Shown one piece after another: positions 49,160-62,339 of a stretch of 64,000 bases of DNA (the stretch's first letter is position 1; every line of letters starts with the position of its first letter). The notes under the pieces were generated by a model. That model saw only the letters and a program-made list of their open reading frames with translations. It made no database searches and had not been told where the DNA came from. The stretch lies in NCBI GenBank assembly GCA_020091685.1, contig CM034601.1:4650920-4714919 (forward strand). The letters are read 5' to 3'. The translations under genes were made by a program, and so were the position numbers. This DNA is from Lutjanus erythropterus (Eukaryota > Chordata > Actinopteri > Lutjaniformes > Lutjanidae).

Positions 49160-52027
49160 TGTCTCACCACCTTTTGAAGCTGCTGGGGTTTTACAGAAGT
49201 GGCACAAAGCTGACGCCTCACATTGCAGAATATTTAACAAAGCTGTTTCCTGATTCCTCAATCACAGTTTTTGTATTGTGTGACAGTAATGAATGAGGGG
49301 GCACAAGGTACCCGTGGGTAAGTACGTGAGCAACTTTGAACATGATAAAAATCCCATACATGCCTTGCAGAAACTTGCGTTCATCCCGGGTTTTTTGGGA
49401 GTCCAGATATAGGAAAGTTGCAGTGCATGAAACACACGAAAGCAGCCACAATCCCTTGTTGACGAGAGAGATTATATGAGGTTAGAAAGTGTAATTTAGT
49501 CTGACGATGACAGAAGAGTGGCGTACATAATGCTTTCTCACTTTGCAAATGTATGAAATATTGAAGTGGCTTAGCTGCAGCAGAGAACAATGCCTGGTTG
49601 CACTCATTCACAAGAACAAACATGGTGAGGCTTAAGGAGAGGTGTGATTTCTGCAACCGCACAGCTGAAGGAAAACATCTCCCAGTCTGTGAAATCCTGG
49701 TTAACGCTGCATAGAAAGTGCACAGTGTGGTGAAAAGCTTGGAATAAACACAATATATCCATTGTCCACTCTCTCTTAATGTGAATTTCGTTGCTTCTTA
49801 ATTGTATTTTGTGTCCCCCTTTGGCAGGACTCAGTTGAAAAGACACTCTTAATGTCAGTGGGACTCACCTGGTTAATGATGGAGAGACTTTTAGCTTTAA
49901 ATTTGCTGTGTTCACATCCACATCACATGGACATTGTGGGAATTATAGCCATTATCCAATTTAAGGGGACCAAAATACTTAATCTCCCCTGCTAGTGCTG
50001 TGTAATGGGCTTTTTGCCTTGAGTTTGTCTGGCAACAAAATCTCCTTTATTGTCTTTTCTGTATATTTAGGATTATTGGTAGACTATGTATTGAAAGATC
50101 CTACACTGTTCGCCCAGTATGGATGTAAACCCCTCAAATTAAAGATCAAACTCTGCAGTTTAACCTCGTGGTCATTGTTCAGCAAATCAAAAGAAAATGT
50201 GTCACTGTATTTTTTTTTTTTTTTTTGGACAGTACATGAATGCCTGGCTGTTACAGACCATCAGTTTGTAAATGTGACCCAGATTTGTTACGTATGAATT
50301 TTGAAGTGAACAAAGCAACTCCTCAAAGAGCTTTTTTTTTTTTTTTTGCTGTGAAGCACGTGGAGAGCTGAGAGTCTGCAGGGTTTTATACAAACCAACC
50401 ACCAAACAGGTGATTTCACTGATTAGTTGTCCCTCTGTGATTTAAAGTTGTGTTTATCAGTGAAATCATTAGCTGAAGACTTTTCTCCCGCCAGCTGCTG
50501 CTCCCTGGGCTGGCAGTGTTTCACAGTCAGGACACAGCTGGCCGCACTGATAAAAAATAAACACTCTTTTCACTTGTAAATTGCTCCATCTCGATCAAAC
50601 AAGCATGTTGCATCTTATAGTGCTACTCCTTTTATCTCTGCGGGTTTAAGAAAGCTTTCGAGACTTTTTCTGTTTGTTTCCCTGGGAGGACACAGATAGT
50701 GAAACTGCCTGGCATGAAACCGATGCCGACTGGACAGTTTAGCGGATTCAAATTTTTTCATAGCCTTTCTTACAACTAATCCTGCTCGTTGACCAGGATT
50801 CATTGTATGCTATCTGGTGTCACTATCAAGAACTACAAGGAAGTGACACATGTGCCTTTGCACCCTACATGCAACATTTTATGTGGATAACAGATAGGGC
50901 CAGAGGTGTCCGGATGTAGAAAATACGCAGATTAACAAAACCATGATGCAAAGCACTTGGCATGTTTCTACTACATTTATATGTCACATCTGATTTGATA
51001 AAACGTAGGACCCATTTACCAGCCTGCTCTCAAGAACAACTTGCCAAATACAACAGCTTGGTCTGATAATATGACACTGTAGGTAGCCCCATAGTGTCAT
51101 TCTAGTGTAATGTTTTGATGTGCAGTTGAAGTCACATGACGTGGTATAAAGAACTAGATACCCCATGTATGGATGACACAATATGAGGTAGATGGATGGG
51201 TCACAGAGTACTTTCACCCAGGTTGTGTCCCTTCTGTAATCAATAGTTGACACTGACTGAACTTCTTGACTTACTTAACACATGTAAGTTTCCTTACATA
51301 ACATAAGTTAAATTACGCAACTTGCTCCAACACATGATCTTTCACTAAACCTATCCAGGTAGTTTTTATGCTTTTATTTTGAAAGACAGCCCACACACAC
51401 ATTGCATATTTATTATTGCTAATTGACTGCAGAATCCTGCACATGCAAAACCAGTGGGAAAGTTGGGAATGAGAACATTTTATATTTACGTGGTGTTTCT
51501 GAACCTTTCAGCCACATCTTGTGTCCTTCCTGCCAGCAGAGATCTTAAGGTGTTGAATGGTTTTGGTAAACTCTTTATGAGTGCTAACTGCGACTAGATG
51601 TGTTAACAGCTCAGCAATGTATGGGAGTCCCACTGGGATACTTCTAGAGATGTAGATACTCCCGTCTCTTCACAGGTCTTGACTCGACTTTTCAAGCATC
51701 TTATTAAAAAAGGTTGATTGAACTGGCAAAATTTGAAAAATGCTTGCCTGAGGTATTTTCAAAAAAAAGAGTTCATTGGCTTAATGCGAAATGGAGGCGC
51801 TTTTTAAGTTCTGATGCAGGGAACATTTAACTCACATTACTGATCAGCTGTTTCTGCTCAGTTTCCTCACATTAATACATGAAACTGATAGGTTATGTTT
51901 CCGTCCTCTTTTCGTCCTCAATCGTGCATGTTGTGCCCTCTTCTGCAATGGTATAATGGTTTTCTGACTGCTGTTATGACTATTTGTAGTTTTGTATGTC
52001 ATTTTGCTGCAGTGTCCTCTCTCTCCT

Positions 52028-52030
<3 letters not shown>
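49160..52030. other. Gene-free stretch
   Basis: Intergenic sequence with poly-T runs at about 50210 and 50332. No gene or repeat family recognised. Confidence 0.5.
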
Positions 52031-52074
<44 letters not shown>

Positions 52075-52076
52075 TG
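52031..52076 (+). repeat. (TG)n microsatellite
   Basis: About 23 TG units with one TA. Confidence 0.95.
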
Positions 52077-52439
52077 AGTGTTCTCCCTCTCTCGTGAGTG
52101 AGTAAATTTTGGTTTATTCTCCACCACCTTATGAGGAAAATGTCTGGCTTTTTAGCAGCTAGATGTTCCACTTTTTTCAACCCTGCTTAGAAAAGTACAA
52201 CAGCAAATGCCAGAGCAAGCTGTTTATTCTTGGGTGGGTTAAGCAACATTTCTGTGACCCTTTCAAATTGTAGTCACTTTATTCAGTGTTTTTAACCTCT
52301 GAAAAGTATCACTTGATTCAGGTTTAAATGCATACAGTATCATAAAGATAGTGGCTTTTTATTCTTAAGCTTTCAACATGTTTGTAAAAGAGCAAAGCTT
52401 TGCAAAACTTCTATGATCTTGTTAAAACTTGATCTCTAA

Positions 52440-52850
52440 TGTATTCAATTTCCTCAAGATGCGGTGCACAATCCATCATTAAAACAATGAGCCCTATAAA
52501 AAGTGCATTCATTCATTGTGCTGTAGGAATAATGTTACAGTGAAAATCTGATTGTCTCATCAGAATTCACGGCGAATACCCAATCTGAAATGAAGGGCCA
52601 CATTAATCAAGCGGCAGAACCCAAATGAGATGTACGAAGCCCTCCGCCCTCGGCCCCTCTCGTCTCTCCTCACAAGTCCTCCTCATTCAGCATGAATCTG
52701 AATAAGGGTGTTTTAAAGAGTGTGACTGTGACATTTGTTAACCTTAAATTCCAATTGACCAGTTCAACAGTGCATAGAGAGATCTTTTCATCTATCATTT
52801 CGTCCGTTTATTAAATATGGGATTCATAATTACGACGTCTCTTCCCTGTA
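52440..52850. promoter_or_regulatory. Candidate conserved non-coding element
   Basis: Complex sequence with CCATCATTAAAACAATGAG (a SOX-like ACAATG), CACATTAATCAAGCGGC, TTCATAATTACGACG and a GC-rich centre (CCTCCGCCCTCGGCCCC). No repeat family and no coding frame. Inferred from texture. Confidence 0.35.
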
Positions 52851-52859
52851 CTGCAGCTC

Positions 52860-54690
52860 CTCCTGGGGGATCTCTGCTGGGAAATAAAAACTCTCCACTG
52901 TGTTTCAGGGTTTCCACACAGTCTGCCTGACACCCTCTAAAGGCAGAACTTTGATTCTCAGCCTGAACATGATCAGAACTCACCCAAACTTGCTCTAGTT
53001 TGGCTCAATTTCCAAGTTGATATAGATGGGCTAAAGTTTTGTCTTTGTTGTCTCACCTTTAAATCAGTTCATGCAATGAAAGTGTAAGCAACAATGGGGC
53101 GTCCTTACTAGGTACCCAGATTTCCTCAGCTGGTTACTCTAATTGCAGCTTGGCTTCTTCTGAGGTTCCTTCTCTGGTCTTGGGTTCCTGAAAGCCTGTC
53201 TCTGCAGCGTAAATCACCAATGACGTGACTAAATCCACCTTTAAATGAAGTAACAAAGCAGTTCCAGTTTGTGTATGTAAGGCTATATATCACTGGAACA
53301 AAATGAATTTTTAACACAAGCACATTTTCTATAAACCACCTTTGGTTTTTACAAAATATCTAAAATGGAATGCTGCCAAATTTCTCTCTGAGGATTAGAA
53401 TGTGTACATATCCAAAAGATTAATCTGACCAGGCATTCATTGTCAACCTCTGATACTTGGAAGTTTTATACCAACAACTCTATCTACAAATATTGTCAGA
53501 AGTATTTTGGAATTCTTCTGTTCCCTAGCAGTGAGAGGGTGAAAAGTAAAGCAGCTGTTGTGCCTTGTGACCGGATGGTAATCATCTCTATAGTATGGTG
53601 TCAAGGAGACAGAGACATGGTCCTGATGAAGCAGATAGCGATACCGTAGTTAATGCAGTTGGCTCACTGAATTCATCTGTTGCAGGTAGCTCGCACCAGC
53701 GGAGCAGCCGTAGAACACTTAGTTTAATAGACTGGCTTGGAAAACACCAAATGAATTACTTTGATGAATTTTGTTTGATTTGTATAACATCACTTTCATG
53801 AGGTTGTTATTCTCAGAAGACAAATCACAGACAATAAATTGGGCATTTCATAATTTTGGCAGTCACAGTCGAATAGCAGGTACAACAAAGTTCAAGCTGG
53901 ACATGAAGCTTATATTAATTCTAATGTTGATGGGTGTAAATTGTGGTGTAAAAATGTTAGGAACACATACATGCATAATTCTTCTTGTTGCATTTAGTGA
54001 TGCTTGAAATGACCAGGGCTTAGTCGAAATTATGTCTTTAAAAAACAAACAAAAAAGGTTTATTTCCTGGGAAAGAAAAAGCCTCATTTTCGGAAAAAAT
54101 ATTAATCCCTAGAGTGAACTTCCCGTGATGTCACCCTGTTTAACATTACCATCGCCAACTTGTTTTTTTTTTTTTTTTTTGGAACCACTATCCTGATTGG
54201 AAATCAATCTACGGTTCAAACATGGTATTTGTTATTTACAATCAAAGGCAAGTCGAGGACCAGTGCTGCTCCTGTCTGAGAGCAATTGAAATACACATAT
54301 TTTTATTTGAGAATTAGGCGCACCAGTGGGTGACTCTGGCTTTCTGAACCTGAACACAAGCCTCTCTTACAGTGTTATAATGGAAAACTGGTGAAATTTG
54401 CAGGGTGCTACGAAGGTGCAAGAAAGCAAATGCATGGACAGACAGCCAAGTGAACAGTTTTCCTTCACTTGGATTTGCTGAGCGTGAATGTGGACTGAGC
54501 CGACAGAAAGATTATCATCTGACAATAACTGCCTCAGTCCCAGTTTGTCATCTGTTGCAGTCAGTGTCTTTCCCCATCTCTGAAACACACACACACACAG
54601 TCACTCCCTCACTTTTTGGCTCAAAGTGTATAAATCTGTGAGTCCATCTGTCCATCAGCACACTTGAAAGAAGTTAGGAGTTAGGTTTTC
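52860..54690. other. Gene-free stretch
   Basis: Intergenic sequence with short open frames that lack any recognisable domain. Confidence 0.5.
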
Positions 54691-54697
54691 CAACTTT

Positions 54698-54746
54698 CTG
54701 CCAGAAAGCCCTGTCTGGCAGAATGTCAGACAGGGCTTTCTAGCAG
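54698..54746. repeat. Strong inverted repeat (hairpin)
   Basis: The left arm CTGCCAGAAAGCCCTGTCTG (54698-54717) pairs with CAGACAGGGCTTTCTAGCAG (54727-54746) with one mismatch across 20 bp, around a 9-nt loop; the inner 15 bp are perfect. A related phrase, GCTAGAAAGCCCTTTCTGGC, lies at about 55029, so this may be part of a dispersed element. Confidence 0.85.
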
Positions 54747-54825
54747 AAAGGCTTTAGGAAGTCAGTTAACATACTAAATAGAGTGACATTCAGTCCACAA
54801 CATGTTCAGTTGTGGTGGATGGATG

Positions 54826-54900
54826 GGTTAATCATCGGACTCCCATCCAGGAGACGGGAGTGTGACTCCCATGTGAAGCTTAGTGTTGACTTTTTGTCTT
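54826..54900 (+). repeat. tRNA-like SINE head
   Basis: TGGGTTAATCATCGGACTCC resembles an A box and anticodon arm, and GGGAGTGTGACTCCC a T arm with B box. A related phrase, GGGCTTCCAATCCAGGGGGC, starts at the right edge of the window (63973). It is not a functional tRNA, since no acceptor stem closes it. Confidence 0.45.
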
Positions 54901-55856
54901 TAGACTTAGGTTTTTGTCTTGTTTGGTTTTGTCTTTTTTTTTTTTGATCATCTGCTGTGTTCAGTCACAGCTTGGGTAGGTTTAGGAAAAGATTGTGGTT
55001 TGAGTTAAAATAGACAATCAACCACGTGCTAGAAAGCCCTTTCTGGCAAACAGATTTAGAGGCTAAAATCTCCCCTGTGCTCTATTGTCATTGAGAAGAG
55101 GAAGAATGGGCCTCAATATTTTCAAATGTACAAAGCATTTAAAAAAAAAAAAACCTCTCCACTTACAAAATAATTTTCTCAAGAACAAACTCAACCCCAC
55201 TTGAAAGCACCATAACTTTCTTTGTGAGCAAATGTAAATACACAAATAATTAAAGGAACACTATTTTGCATTTTTGAATAGCAGCTATAGCAGAAGTTTT
55301 AGGATGAGGGTGAGAGTTGGGGGTTAGGGAGGCCAAGGTTGGGATACAGACCCTGGTTTGGGTAGGGGAAAAAGGAGGGTAAGTGGGATGTTGGTGGTGG
55401 AGGCAGCTCAGGGTTGAGTACCTGGGGTGAAGTGTGATGGTGGGGCGAGAGAAGCCAAGGTGCTGTTCTTAATGCTAGGGAGAAATCATTTGGAATATCC
55501 TCCAGTTCTAAGACTGTTAAAGAGGATCTGGGTTGCCTGATGGAAATCTGAGAGGTTGGAGCAGATGCAATGAAATCAAATTAGCTGGGATTTGATTATG
55601 CCTTTGAAAGTGTGTTTGGGATGGTAGCTGGATTTATGGAGTAGTGTGTGTGTGTGTGTGTGTGTGGCCTTGAAGTATACCTTGGTCTGTAGTTTCTTTT
55701 ATGTGTAGTGTTGAGAGGCTGAGAGAAAACTGCTGCATCCAAAAAGTCGATCTGTTGTGGCGCTATGGTACATTTGAGCTGCCTCCACTGCCAACATCCC
55801 ACTTACCCTCCTTTTTCCCCTTCTTTTTTTTTTTTTTAAGTGTTGCGTGTGTCCGT

Positions 55857-56431
55857 TGTCACAGCCCTGCCCGTGTCACTAGTTTTCCTGTGTTTTTCCT
55901 TGTCCTCTGTTTCCCCTCCCCATGTCTGTCTCTCTGTGTGTCTGTGCTGTGGGCGAGGCAACTCCCCTCACTCTCCTGGGTTCCTGATTACATTCATTCA
56001 CCTCACCTGCTCCCTGCTGCTCACCTGAGAACCATCCAGTAATCAGCCCTGCAGTATAAAACACTGGCTCTCCTCTCCAGTTCTCGCCAGATTGTTGTGT
56101 CCACCATTGTGGTACCATCAGGCTTCAGGCTGCTTTTGAATCGTGAATTCTTTCTAGGCTTTTGATTGTGTTTTTTTTTTTTTTTTTGTGGATACCTTGT
56201 TTTTCCTCTGCCATAGAATCACTGCCCACTTACCTACTCACCTGCCTGCTTGTTTGTCCCTCTGCCACACGCCCAGCCAGCCAAACCCCTCCAACCTTCT
56301 CCCCTTGCCCTCCAACCCCCGGATTTTCCCCTACAGCCACAGTCTTTATCCTGGCAATAAAACCCATTTTTGCCACTCTTATTCTGAGTCTATGTTCTGC
56401 ATTTGGGTTCACCTTGTTGATTGCAACACCC
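55857..56431 (+). mobile_element. Solo LTR (Gypsy-like)
   Basis: It starts TGTCACAGCCCTGCCCGTGT and ends ...GATTGCAACA (TG...CA). In the right order it has a TATA-like AGTATAAAACACTGG at 56053, GCCAGATTGTTGTGTCC at 56088, a poly(A) signal GGCAATAAAACCC at 56355, and a GAGTCTATGTTCTGCATTTG end typical of fish LTRs. No internal retroelement genes flank it, so it is a solo LTR. No clear target duplication. It resembles the LTR at 21916. Confidence 0.6.
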
Positions 56432-56439
56432 ATATGTTA

Positions 56440-56915
56440 TACAGTTAGAAATATGGGTTCTAAAAGGGTTCTTCCTGAAGGGTTGAGGTTTTTCAACAGA
56501 CCTCCCTGGGAGAACCATTAGAATATCAGTGGGTTTGGTGAAGAACTCCATGGGGGGGTTTTAAACAAAGCCCTTGGAATATTAAAGTATTTCTTTGTAG
56601 AACTCCCTTGCTGGGTCCCACAGAAAACCTGTGGAATATAAAAGGGTTTGCAGTAGAACCCCCTGTGTGAATTCTTGCTCACAGTCATGAAAGGTGGAAA
56701 GGTTCTGAATAGAACCCCCAGTGAGGGTTCTGGGTGGTACCATTGCACCACACACAGGCTCTCCTTTAGAATCTCTCCCTGGGGGTTCTGGGTGGACCCT
56801 TTCATATATGATTCTAGATCGGTTCCAGTAGGAATCCAAAAGGATTCTCCTGTGGGGACAAGCAAAAGAACCCTTTATGGTTCTAGTCAGCACCTTTATT
56901 TCTAGGAAGTGTTGG
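56440..56915 (+). repeat. GGGTTCT/AGAACCC motif repeat, copy 2
   Basis: Alternating GGGTTCT and AGAACCC half-sites along about 475 bp. It is collinear with the copies at 1283 and 60036 and in the same orientation (shared blocks GGTTCTGAATAGAACCCCCA, GGGTTCTGGGTGG, AAAAGGATTCTCCTGTGGGG). It lies immediately after the solo LTR. Confidence 0.75.
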
Positions 56916-57429
56916 AAGGAAAGTAATAGCACCAACAGTACAGAGAAAAAAGTAGTAAAGCTACATATATAAGCACAAAAATAGGCTCCCCTAAGCTAAA
57001 CCAGCAGCTGTCCAGACACCACCAGTGACATGTAGTTGTACTGTCACTGGGCCGCTCCGTGTTGTGACTGGATCGATTTGAAGCAGGAGGCTACAGAGAG
57101 AACACCATGCTCAGCAAACTCTCTGGGTCCTTCCCCCTCAGCCGGCTGACAGATTATTTTGTGGTGACTCTGAGCGTCACGGTAGGAGGTTGAGGCAGAG
57201 GGAGAGCAGGAGTCATGCTGATGGTGGTTTGTACTGAGTGCAGGGCTGTGAGACCAACCACTGCTGTTATTTTTTCAGGTGATAAAGTGACATTTTAGCT
57301 CTAAGCTGCAATGCCAAACAAGGCAGTGTAAAAGCAGTATTAAAAAAACCCTCTAACTTACTTAAAAGCATGGACAACTGTTAAGTATAACACACAAATG
57401 CAGTGTTTTCAACTTCAGACTATAAAAAG

Positions 57430-57885
57430 GAATGAACCTTTTGTTGCATTATTCAACCAAGACAATCCTAATGTTTTAACTTAGGAAGAGTCAAAAATCA
57501 GTATTTGGTGGAATTTCAATAATTTCATGTGTCTTTTCAGGTTCTCCATCAGTTGTTGGGTGACTTTATGCAACCCCTAGCTCAGACAATTCAAGCAGCT
57601 CGGTCATGGTTGGTTGTTTGTGGCCATCCATGTTCCTCTTGATCACGTTCCAGGGGTTTCTCAGTGGGGTTCAGATCTTGAGATGGGGCTGGGCATCATA
57701 TGACATGGTCTTGATGAGATGGCCCTCCATCCACACCTTGACTTGTCTGTGTGGCATTGAGCATCCCCCTGCTGGGAAAAACAACTCTGAGGCAACATTG
57801 TCAGAGCAGACGGAAGCAAGTTTTCTAACAGGGTAACTTTGTACATGGCTTGATATTCATATGTCCTTCACAAAGACATTTTTTT
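57430..57885 (-). pseudogene. Tc1-type transposase relic, second family
   Basis: Minus-strand translation gives KTMSYDAQPHLKI, a stop, then TPLRNPWNVIKRNMDGHKQP, clearly derived from the Tc1 signature [27 protein letters not shown] (family knowledge). The stop and the changed motif show it is dead. It is a different lineage from the element at 7611, 16574 and 20656. Confidence 0.75.
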
Positions 57886-57889
57886 TCTC

Positions 57890-60030
57890 TCTGCTGCAGG
57901 CCCAATCTAATGGCTAAATTATACGTTGTGTTACAGCTGTGCCACGTCAGCCGGAGCTTATCGCAGCCATTCTACACAATACTGGTCATTCCACCAGTAG
58001 CACCTCGGCATGTCCCAAATACGGCTCTCCACTCCACTCTGCTTCAAATACACGTTGAGTCTATTTTGATAGATGCTGTGTCAATTAGCACAAAGCAGAT
58101 CAAACGGGCAGGAAGTCAGACAGAGAAAAGGCAGGGAGAATCTGGTTAATTTTCAAAATAAAAGACCCTGTGCAGAATCACAATCATAAAGATGGACAGA
58201 AAAGAAAGTATTTAACCACGTAGCCTGCTTATCCATAATCAACAAAATCTGAGCAAGTAAGAGCAAGCAAGTATGAGGTGGACAAAACGCTCCACTGCTG
58301 AAATGCTTCTGAAACGCTGCTGGTGGGGCTTGCGGGTTTGCGGAGGATGGATCAGAACCGTGGCGCATATGTGCCACGACTGGTGGACTCAACCGGTAAT
58401 GCTTGATACTTGGCCAGCTTACTCTACTTGGTCCATCGCTGCTTTTCGTCAGTGCTCCACTGACATCTCATCTTGCTGGTATTAAGCATATGGACATGAA
58501 ACAGAACTTTGCATGGAAAAGGAGGAAACTTGACGATCCTCTTGTCGCAGCACTCAAACAAATATCTCTCTTCATGTCTGGGTCCCAAGAAAGCTGGGAC
58601 AATTTTTTTTACAAATATTGTTAATGTAAATAAGCTTTTAACTACTTCATAAAGCACTGATTGATTTGATGAACTTAATATTAGTGTAAGAAAAGACCGG
58701 TCAATCAATTTGGGGAGCAGATCCCACTACTGTTGAACTTTTGGTGTTCCCTTTTTGTTTTCATATTATCAGTATTTGTTAACAGTCGAGAATCAATTGA
58801 GTTTAAAAGTCTAAAGTGATTAATCTGGCTTTCCATCACAGAAAAATGTGCATATGAAGGTGTGATGATATGAAAGAGTTGCTTTTCTTAGTAACGGTAA
58901 GCAGAATTCAGCTAAATTTTCTAAGCTCTGCTTTAAAGACCGCAATATTGAGAAAAACCTGATGGTTCCCTGGGGCTTTCTCTAAAGTCTACTTCTACTT
59001 TACTGCTAAAAAATTATAAATATATAAAAATGCAAATGTGAGGAAACTGCCAATTTCCCTCCCTTTTGGGCTTTTTTAACCACTCATTTGGAAGATGTAA
59101 GTTTTTACAGTATTTTCTGGCAACAGCAAAACTAAATACTGAGGTGTTTTTATGGAAACACTCTAGTTTTTCGTCTTTGACAGACAGTTTGGCCCACAGC
59201 AGGGGACAGAGGTACCCGTCCAGATTCAAACATCCCCTTCCTAATGTAATTACCCCACCACAGGCTGCAGCTCTCCATCTAATCTCTCAGACTAAGACTT
59301 CTACTCAATTAAAAACCGACATGAAGAAGCAGAAAACTGAAATCGGATGGATGGTGATGATGACTTCTGCCTCTTGTGGGTTTAAATGTAAAATAGCTGT
59401 TTTTCACTGCCACAAGCGATAGATATACTGTATTTTTCAGCAGAAATATCTGCTGCTGGTAAATCTTTGGGTGAATAAACATAAGTGGTGTGAAGATTGC
59501 ATTTTAAAAAATACAGTTTGTAGAAACACTGTATTTTAATCTTTTTACTGGCAGCAACATAAATGATGTATATAAAGTGCAGCTCACCGTGATTCCTCTT
59601 CCCCACTGATCTGATCCCAATCACACTGCTTTTATTCTTTGCCTTGAGAGGCATCTGTTGTTGCTAAGCAACACTGCACAGCTGTCAGTCACTGAAGCAC
59701 TACACAAGTTTCAACAGCAGCTATGGTAAAGGTACTAATAACAGACACACAGATCTAAAAAAGTACCTGAAATTTCTGATAGTCACACAAATGTTCCTCC
59801 AGGAAGTCTCTGCCATCGCAGTTGTGAGATCAGATAGCTCTGAACAGTCAGCAACAACCACAGGAGAACTGTGGTGATAATGCGTCTTATAGTAGGAAAT
59901 ACAACTTATCATAATGCAGAGACATTAAATTCAGGTGAAATTAGGTTTAAACTGATTTGCTCAATTTAAGGACAATGGGTATTTTTCAGGATTGTTAAAA
60001 TCCTTTAAGAAGTCTTTCATCAAGAGTTTC
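57890..60030. other. Gene-free stretch
   Basis: Intergenic sequence. The patch at 58310-58390 (CTTGCGGGTTTGCGGAGGAT, ATCAGAACCGTGGCGCATAT) is GC-richer and may be a repeat, but I cannot name the family. Confidence 0.4.
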
Positions 60031-60035
60031 TTGAG

Positions 60036-60590
60036 GGTTCTTTGTACCATAACATAAAAGGGTTCTAGATAAAATCCTCAGGATATAACAGGGGTCTTGA
60101 TAAAACCCTCTGGACATAAGGTTCTCAATAGAGGCCAGCAGGTGGATTCTATACCCCTGGAATATAGGGCTCGTGAAAAAACCCTTGGGATATAAAAGGG
60201 TTCTTGATAGAATCCCTCACATGGCTCTAGATAAAACCCTTAGAAAAGTTTTTGGTAAAGCCTCCCAGGCACTCTCTAGATAAAACACGTCAGTATAAAA
60301 AGGTTCTCGGTAGAACTCCGTGGATGGGTTCTTGTTGGCACCCTTAGAAGGTGGAAAGATTCATGATAGAACCTTGAGAATGGGTTCTAGGTAGAACAAT
60401 TACACCATAGAAAGGTTCTTCCCTCTCATAGGGGCCTGGATGGAAGCTTTCACAGATGGTTCTAGGTATAGTCCTTAGGTTTGTCCTCACAGAAGAATCA
60501 TTTTTGGTTCCTGGTAGAAATAAAGGTGCTTACTAGAACCACAAAGGTTACTTAGTCTTTAGTTTAGAAAAGGTTCTAAGAGTGCAGAGC
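60036..60590 (+). repeat. GGGTTCT/AGAACCC motif repeat, copy 3
   Basis: The longest copy, about 555 bp, with repeated AAGGGTTCTAGATAAAATCC-like phrases. Its right half aligns collinearly with copies 1 and 2 (GGATGGGTTCTTGTTGGCAC, CTTAGAAGGTGGAAAGATTC). Only 3.1 kb separates it from copy 2. Confidence 0.75.
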
Positions 60591-60743
60591 AGTTCTAGAC
60601 CAAACTATTCATCATATTATTTGCAGAGACAGAAAAATTACCTCCACGAGAGTGGCAAGGAAAATCCCTTTTTAGAGACAAAAACCTCGAGCACATCTGG
60701 GCTCAGGTTGTTTGAACATCTGCCTTGACTGGTTAAGTTGAGG

Positions 60744-60766
60744 GAGAGAGAGAGAGAGAGAGAGAG
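60744..60766 (+). repeat. (GA)n microsatellite
   Basis: About 11 GA units. Confidence 0.9.
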
Positions 60767-61019
60767 GGTTGAGAAGGGGGAACACTAGCATCATTAGCAA
60801 TGTTAAACCGACAATTCACCCCAAAATGCATATTTTCCCTCTTGTCTGTATTGCTATTTATCCATCTAGATTGTTTTGGGGATAACTCTGTGGCAGAAAG
60901 ATAGTAGTTGCAACTGTCCCTTTTAACATGCTTCATGCAGACATAAACGTGGTTAGGGTACGACCAGTGCTTTCCAGTTCTAACACTGCAATCCTCAGGA
61001 ACAGCCGCGGTTTAAACCT

Positions 61020-61420
61020 GCATTTAAAATGGCTTCACTGTGGGCTCTATCAACATGCGCATCATATTACACTTCATCACTGGCTTCCCTGACTATTGAT
61101 TCATGCATAGTGAGTGCAAATACATTCCCATAAGTGATGCAAAGTGAATGAGCGGAGGTATCTTCAAAGGCCTTGTGAGCATCTCTAGAGGTTCTTCACC
61201 TGAGCTCACTCCAAATGAACCTGCTCATCCTGAACACCTCACACACGTGCACAGAACTTATGTATATTAAGACCCAGAGGAGCCCGTGTTGAGGAATATA
61301 ATTTAATATTCCAGTTATAGGACAGGGCTGCTGTACCACAGGGAAATCCATCTATTGCTGCAGCTTCAGGCTTTGGTTGATCAAATTAAATTCCTCATGC
61401 ATTGTCTGCTGCTTTGTAGA
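61020..61420. promoter_or_regulatory. Candidate conserved non-coding element
   Basis: Complex repeat-free sequence with CATGCGCATCATATTACACT, CTATTGATTCATGCATAG, AATATAATTTAATATTCCAG and TTGATCAAATTAAATTCC. No coding frame. Inferred from texture. Confidence 0.3.
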
Positions 61421-62339
61421 TTTCCAGAAAAAAAAGGAAATCCCTAGAAAACAGTTTTAACACTCAGAGTGCTCTGAACAGAGTTCCACTTGTGTCCTTT
61501 GAGATTATTACAAGATACCCTATACAAAAAAAGAAACTTCCTCAGTTTCTGTGCGCTGAACATGAATGGTGTACTGATGTAAACACACATTTCTTCCTGA
61601 CTAGAATGTTTAATTTTCACAAGAATTGAAGGTGGAGATGTTTTCTGTTCCTCTGCAGCACAGTCAGTGATGTATGCTGGGAAATCTATTTTAGGGAGCC
61701 ATTAATTCTGCAATCTGGAAATGTTTTAGGGTGGAAAACTACAAGTATTCTCTTGTGTCAGAGTCCAGTAAGCTAAAGCTTTTTTCTTTTTTTTTTTGTT
61801 GCCTGCTCTTTGGCAGTTCCATCTGTCAACCACCTTGGTCCATCTAGTCCTGTGGTTCATAGCAAAATATCTGAATTGATTCCAGACAGATTTCCATCAC
61901 ATTTGGTACTGATATCCACAGAGCCCCAGAGAATGAATGGATGATCATGTGACCCTTGAACTTTTATCTGGCGCCATGAACAGACAAAAGTTTAAACTTT
62001 GCAACAACTGTAATGCAGCTGGAGTATTCAATGGTTGTCTCTTGGTTGTCAGAGATACAGCAAGTGGCAGAGGTGACACTGTGCCTGTGGCTCTCTGGTT
62101 TTAGTAAATTTCATTCCAGGCTAGAAGCTAAAGACATCTATTTCAGAGATGTCAGGTGGGGTGCAGTGTGGCAAACTGATGCATCTTCCCTGGGTGCCGA
62201 AGGTCAGGCCTCCAAACAGGCACCTTTTGGCTAGCTCACAGAAGTGGGCTTATTATAGCTCAAGTGTCCCTGTAAGTCCTGAACCTCCAGTGTCTTTACC
62301 TGTTTAACAGATAAAAGGACAGAAAGTGAATCACACCTG

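Noticed and set aside
54826..54900. Possible tRNA gene
   Set aside because: A and B boxes are recognisable, but no acceptor stem or proper cloverleaf closes; a SINE head is more likely.
56162..56521. 119-codon frame, Pro/Ser-rich
   Set aside because: It lies within the solo LTR and runs into the motif repeat.
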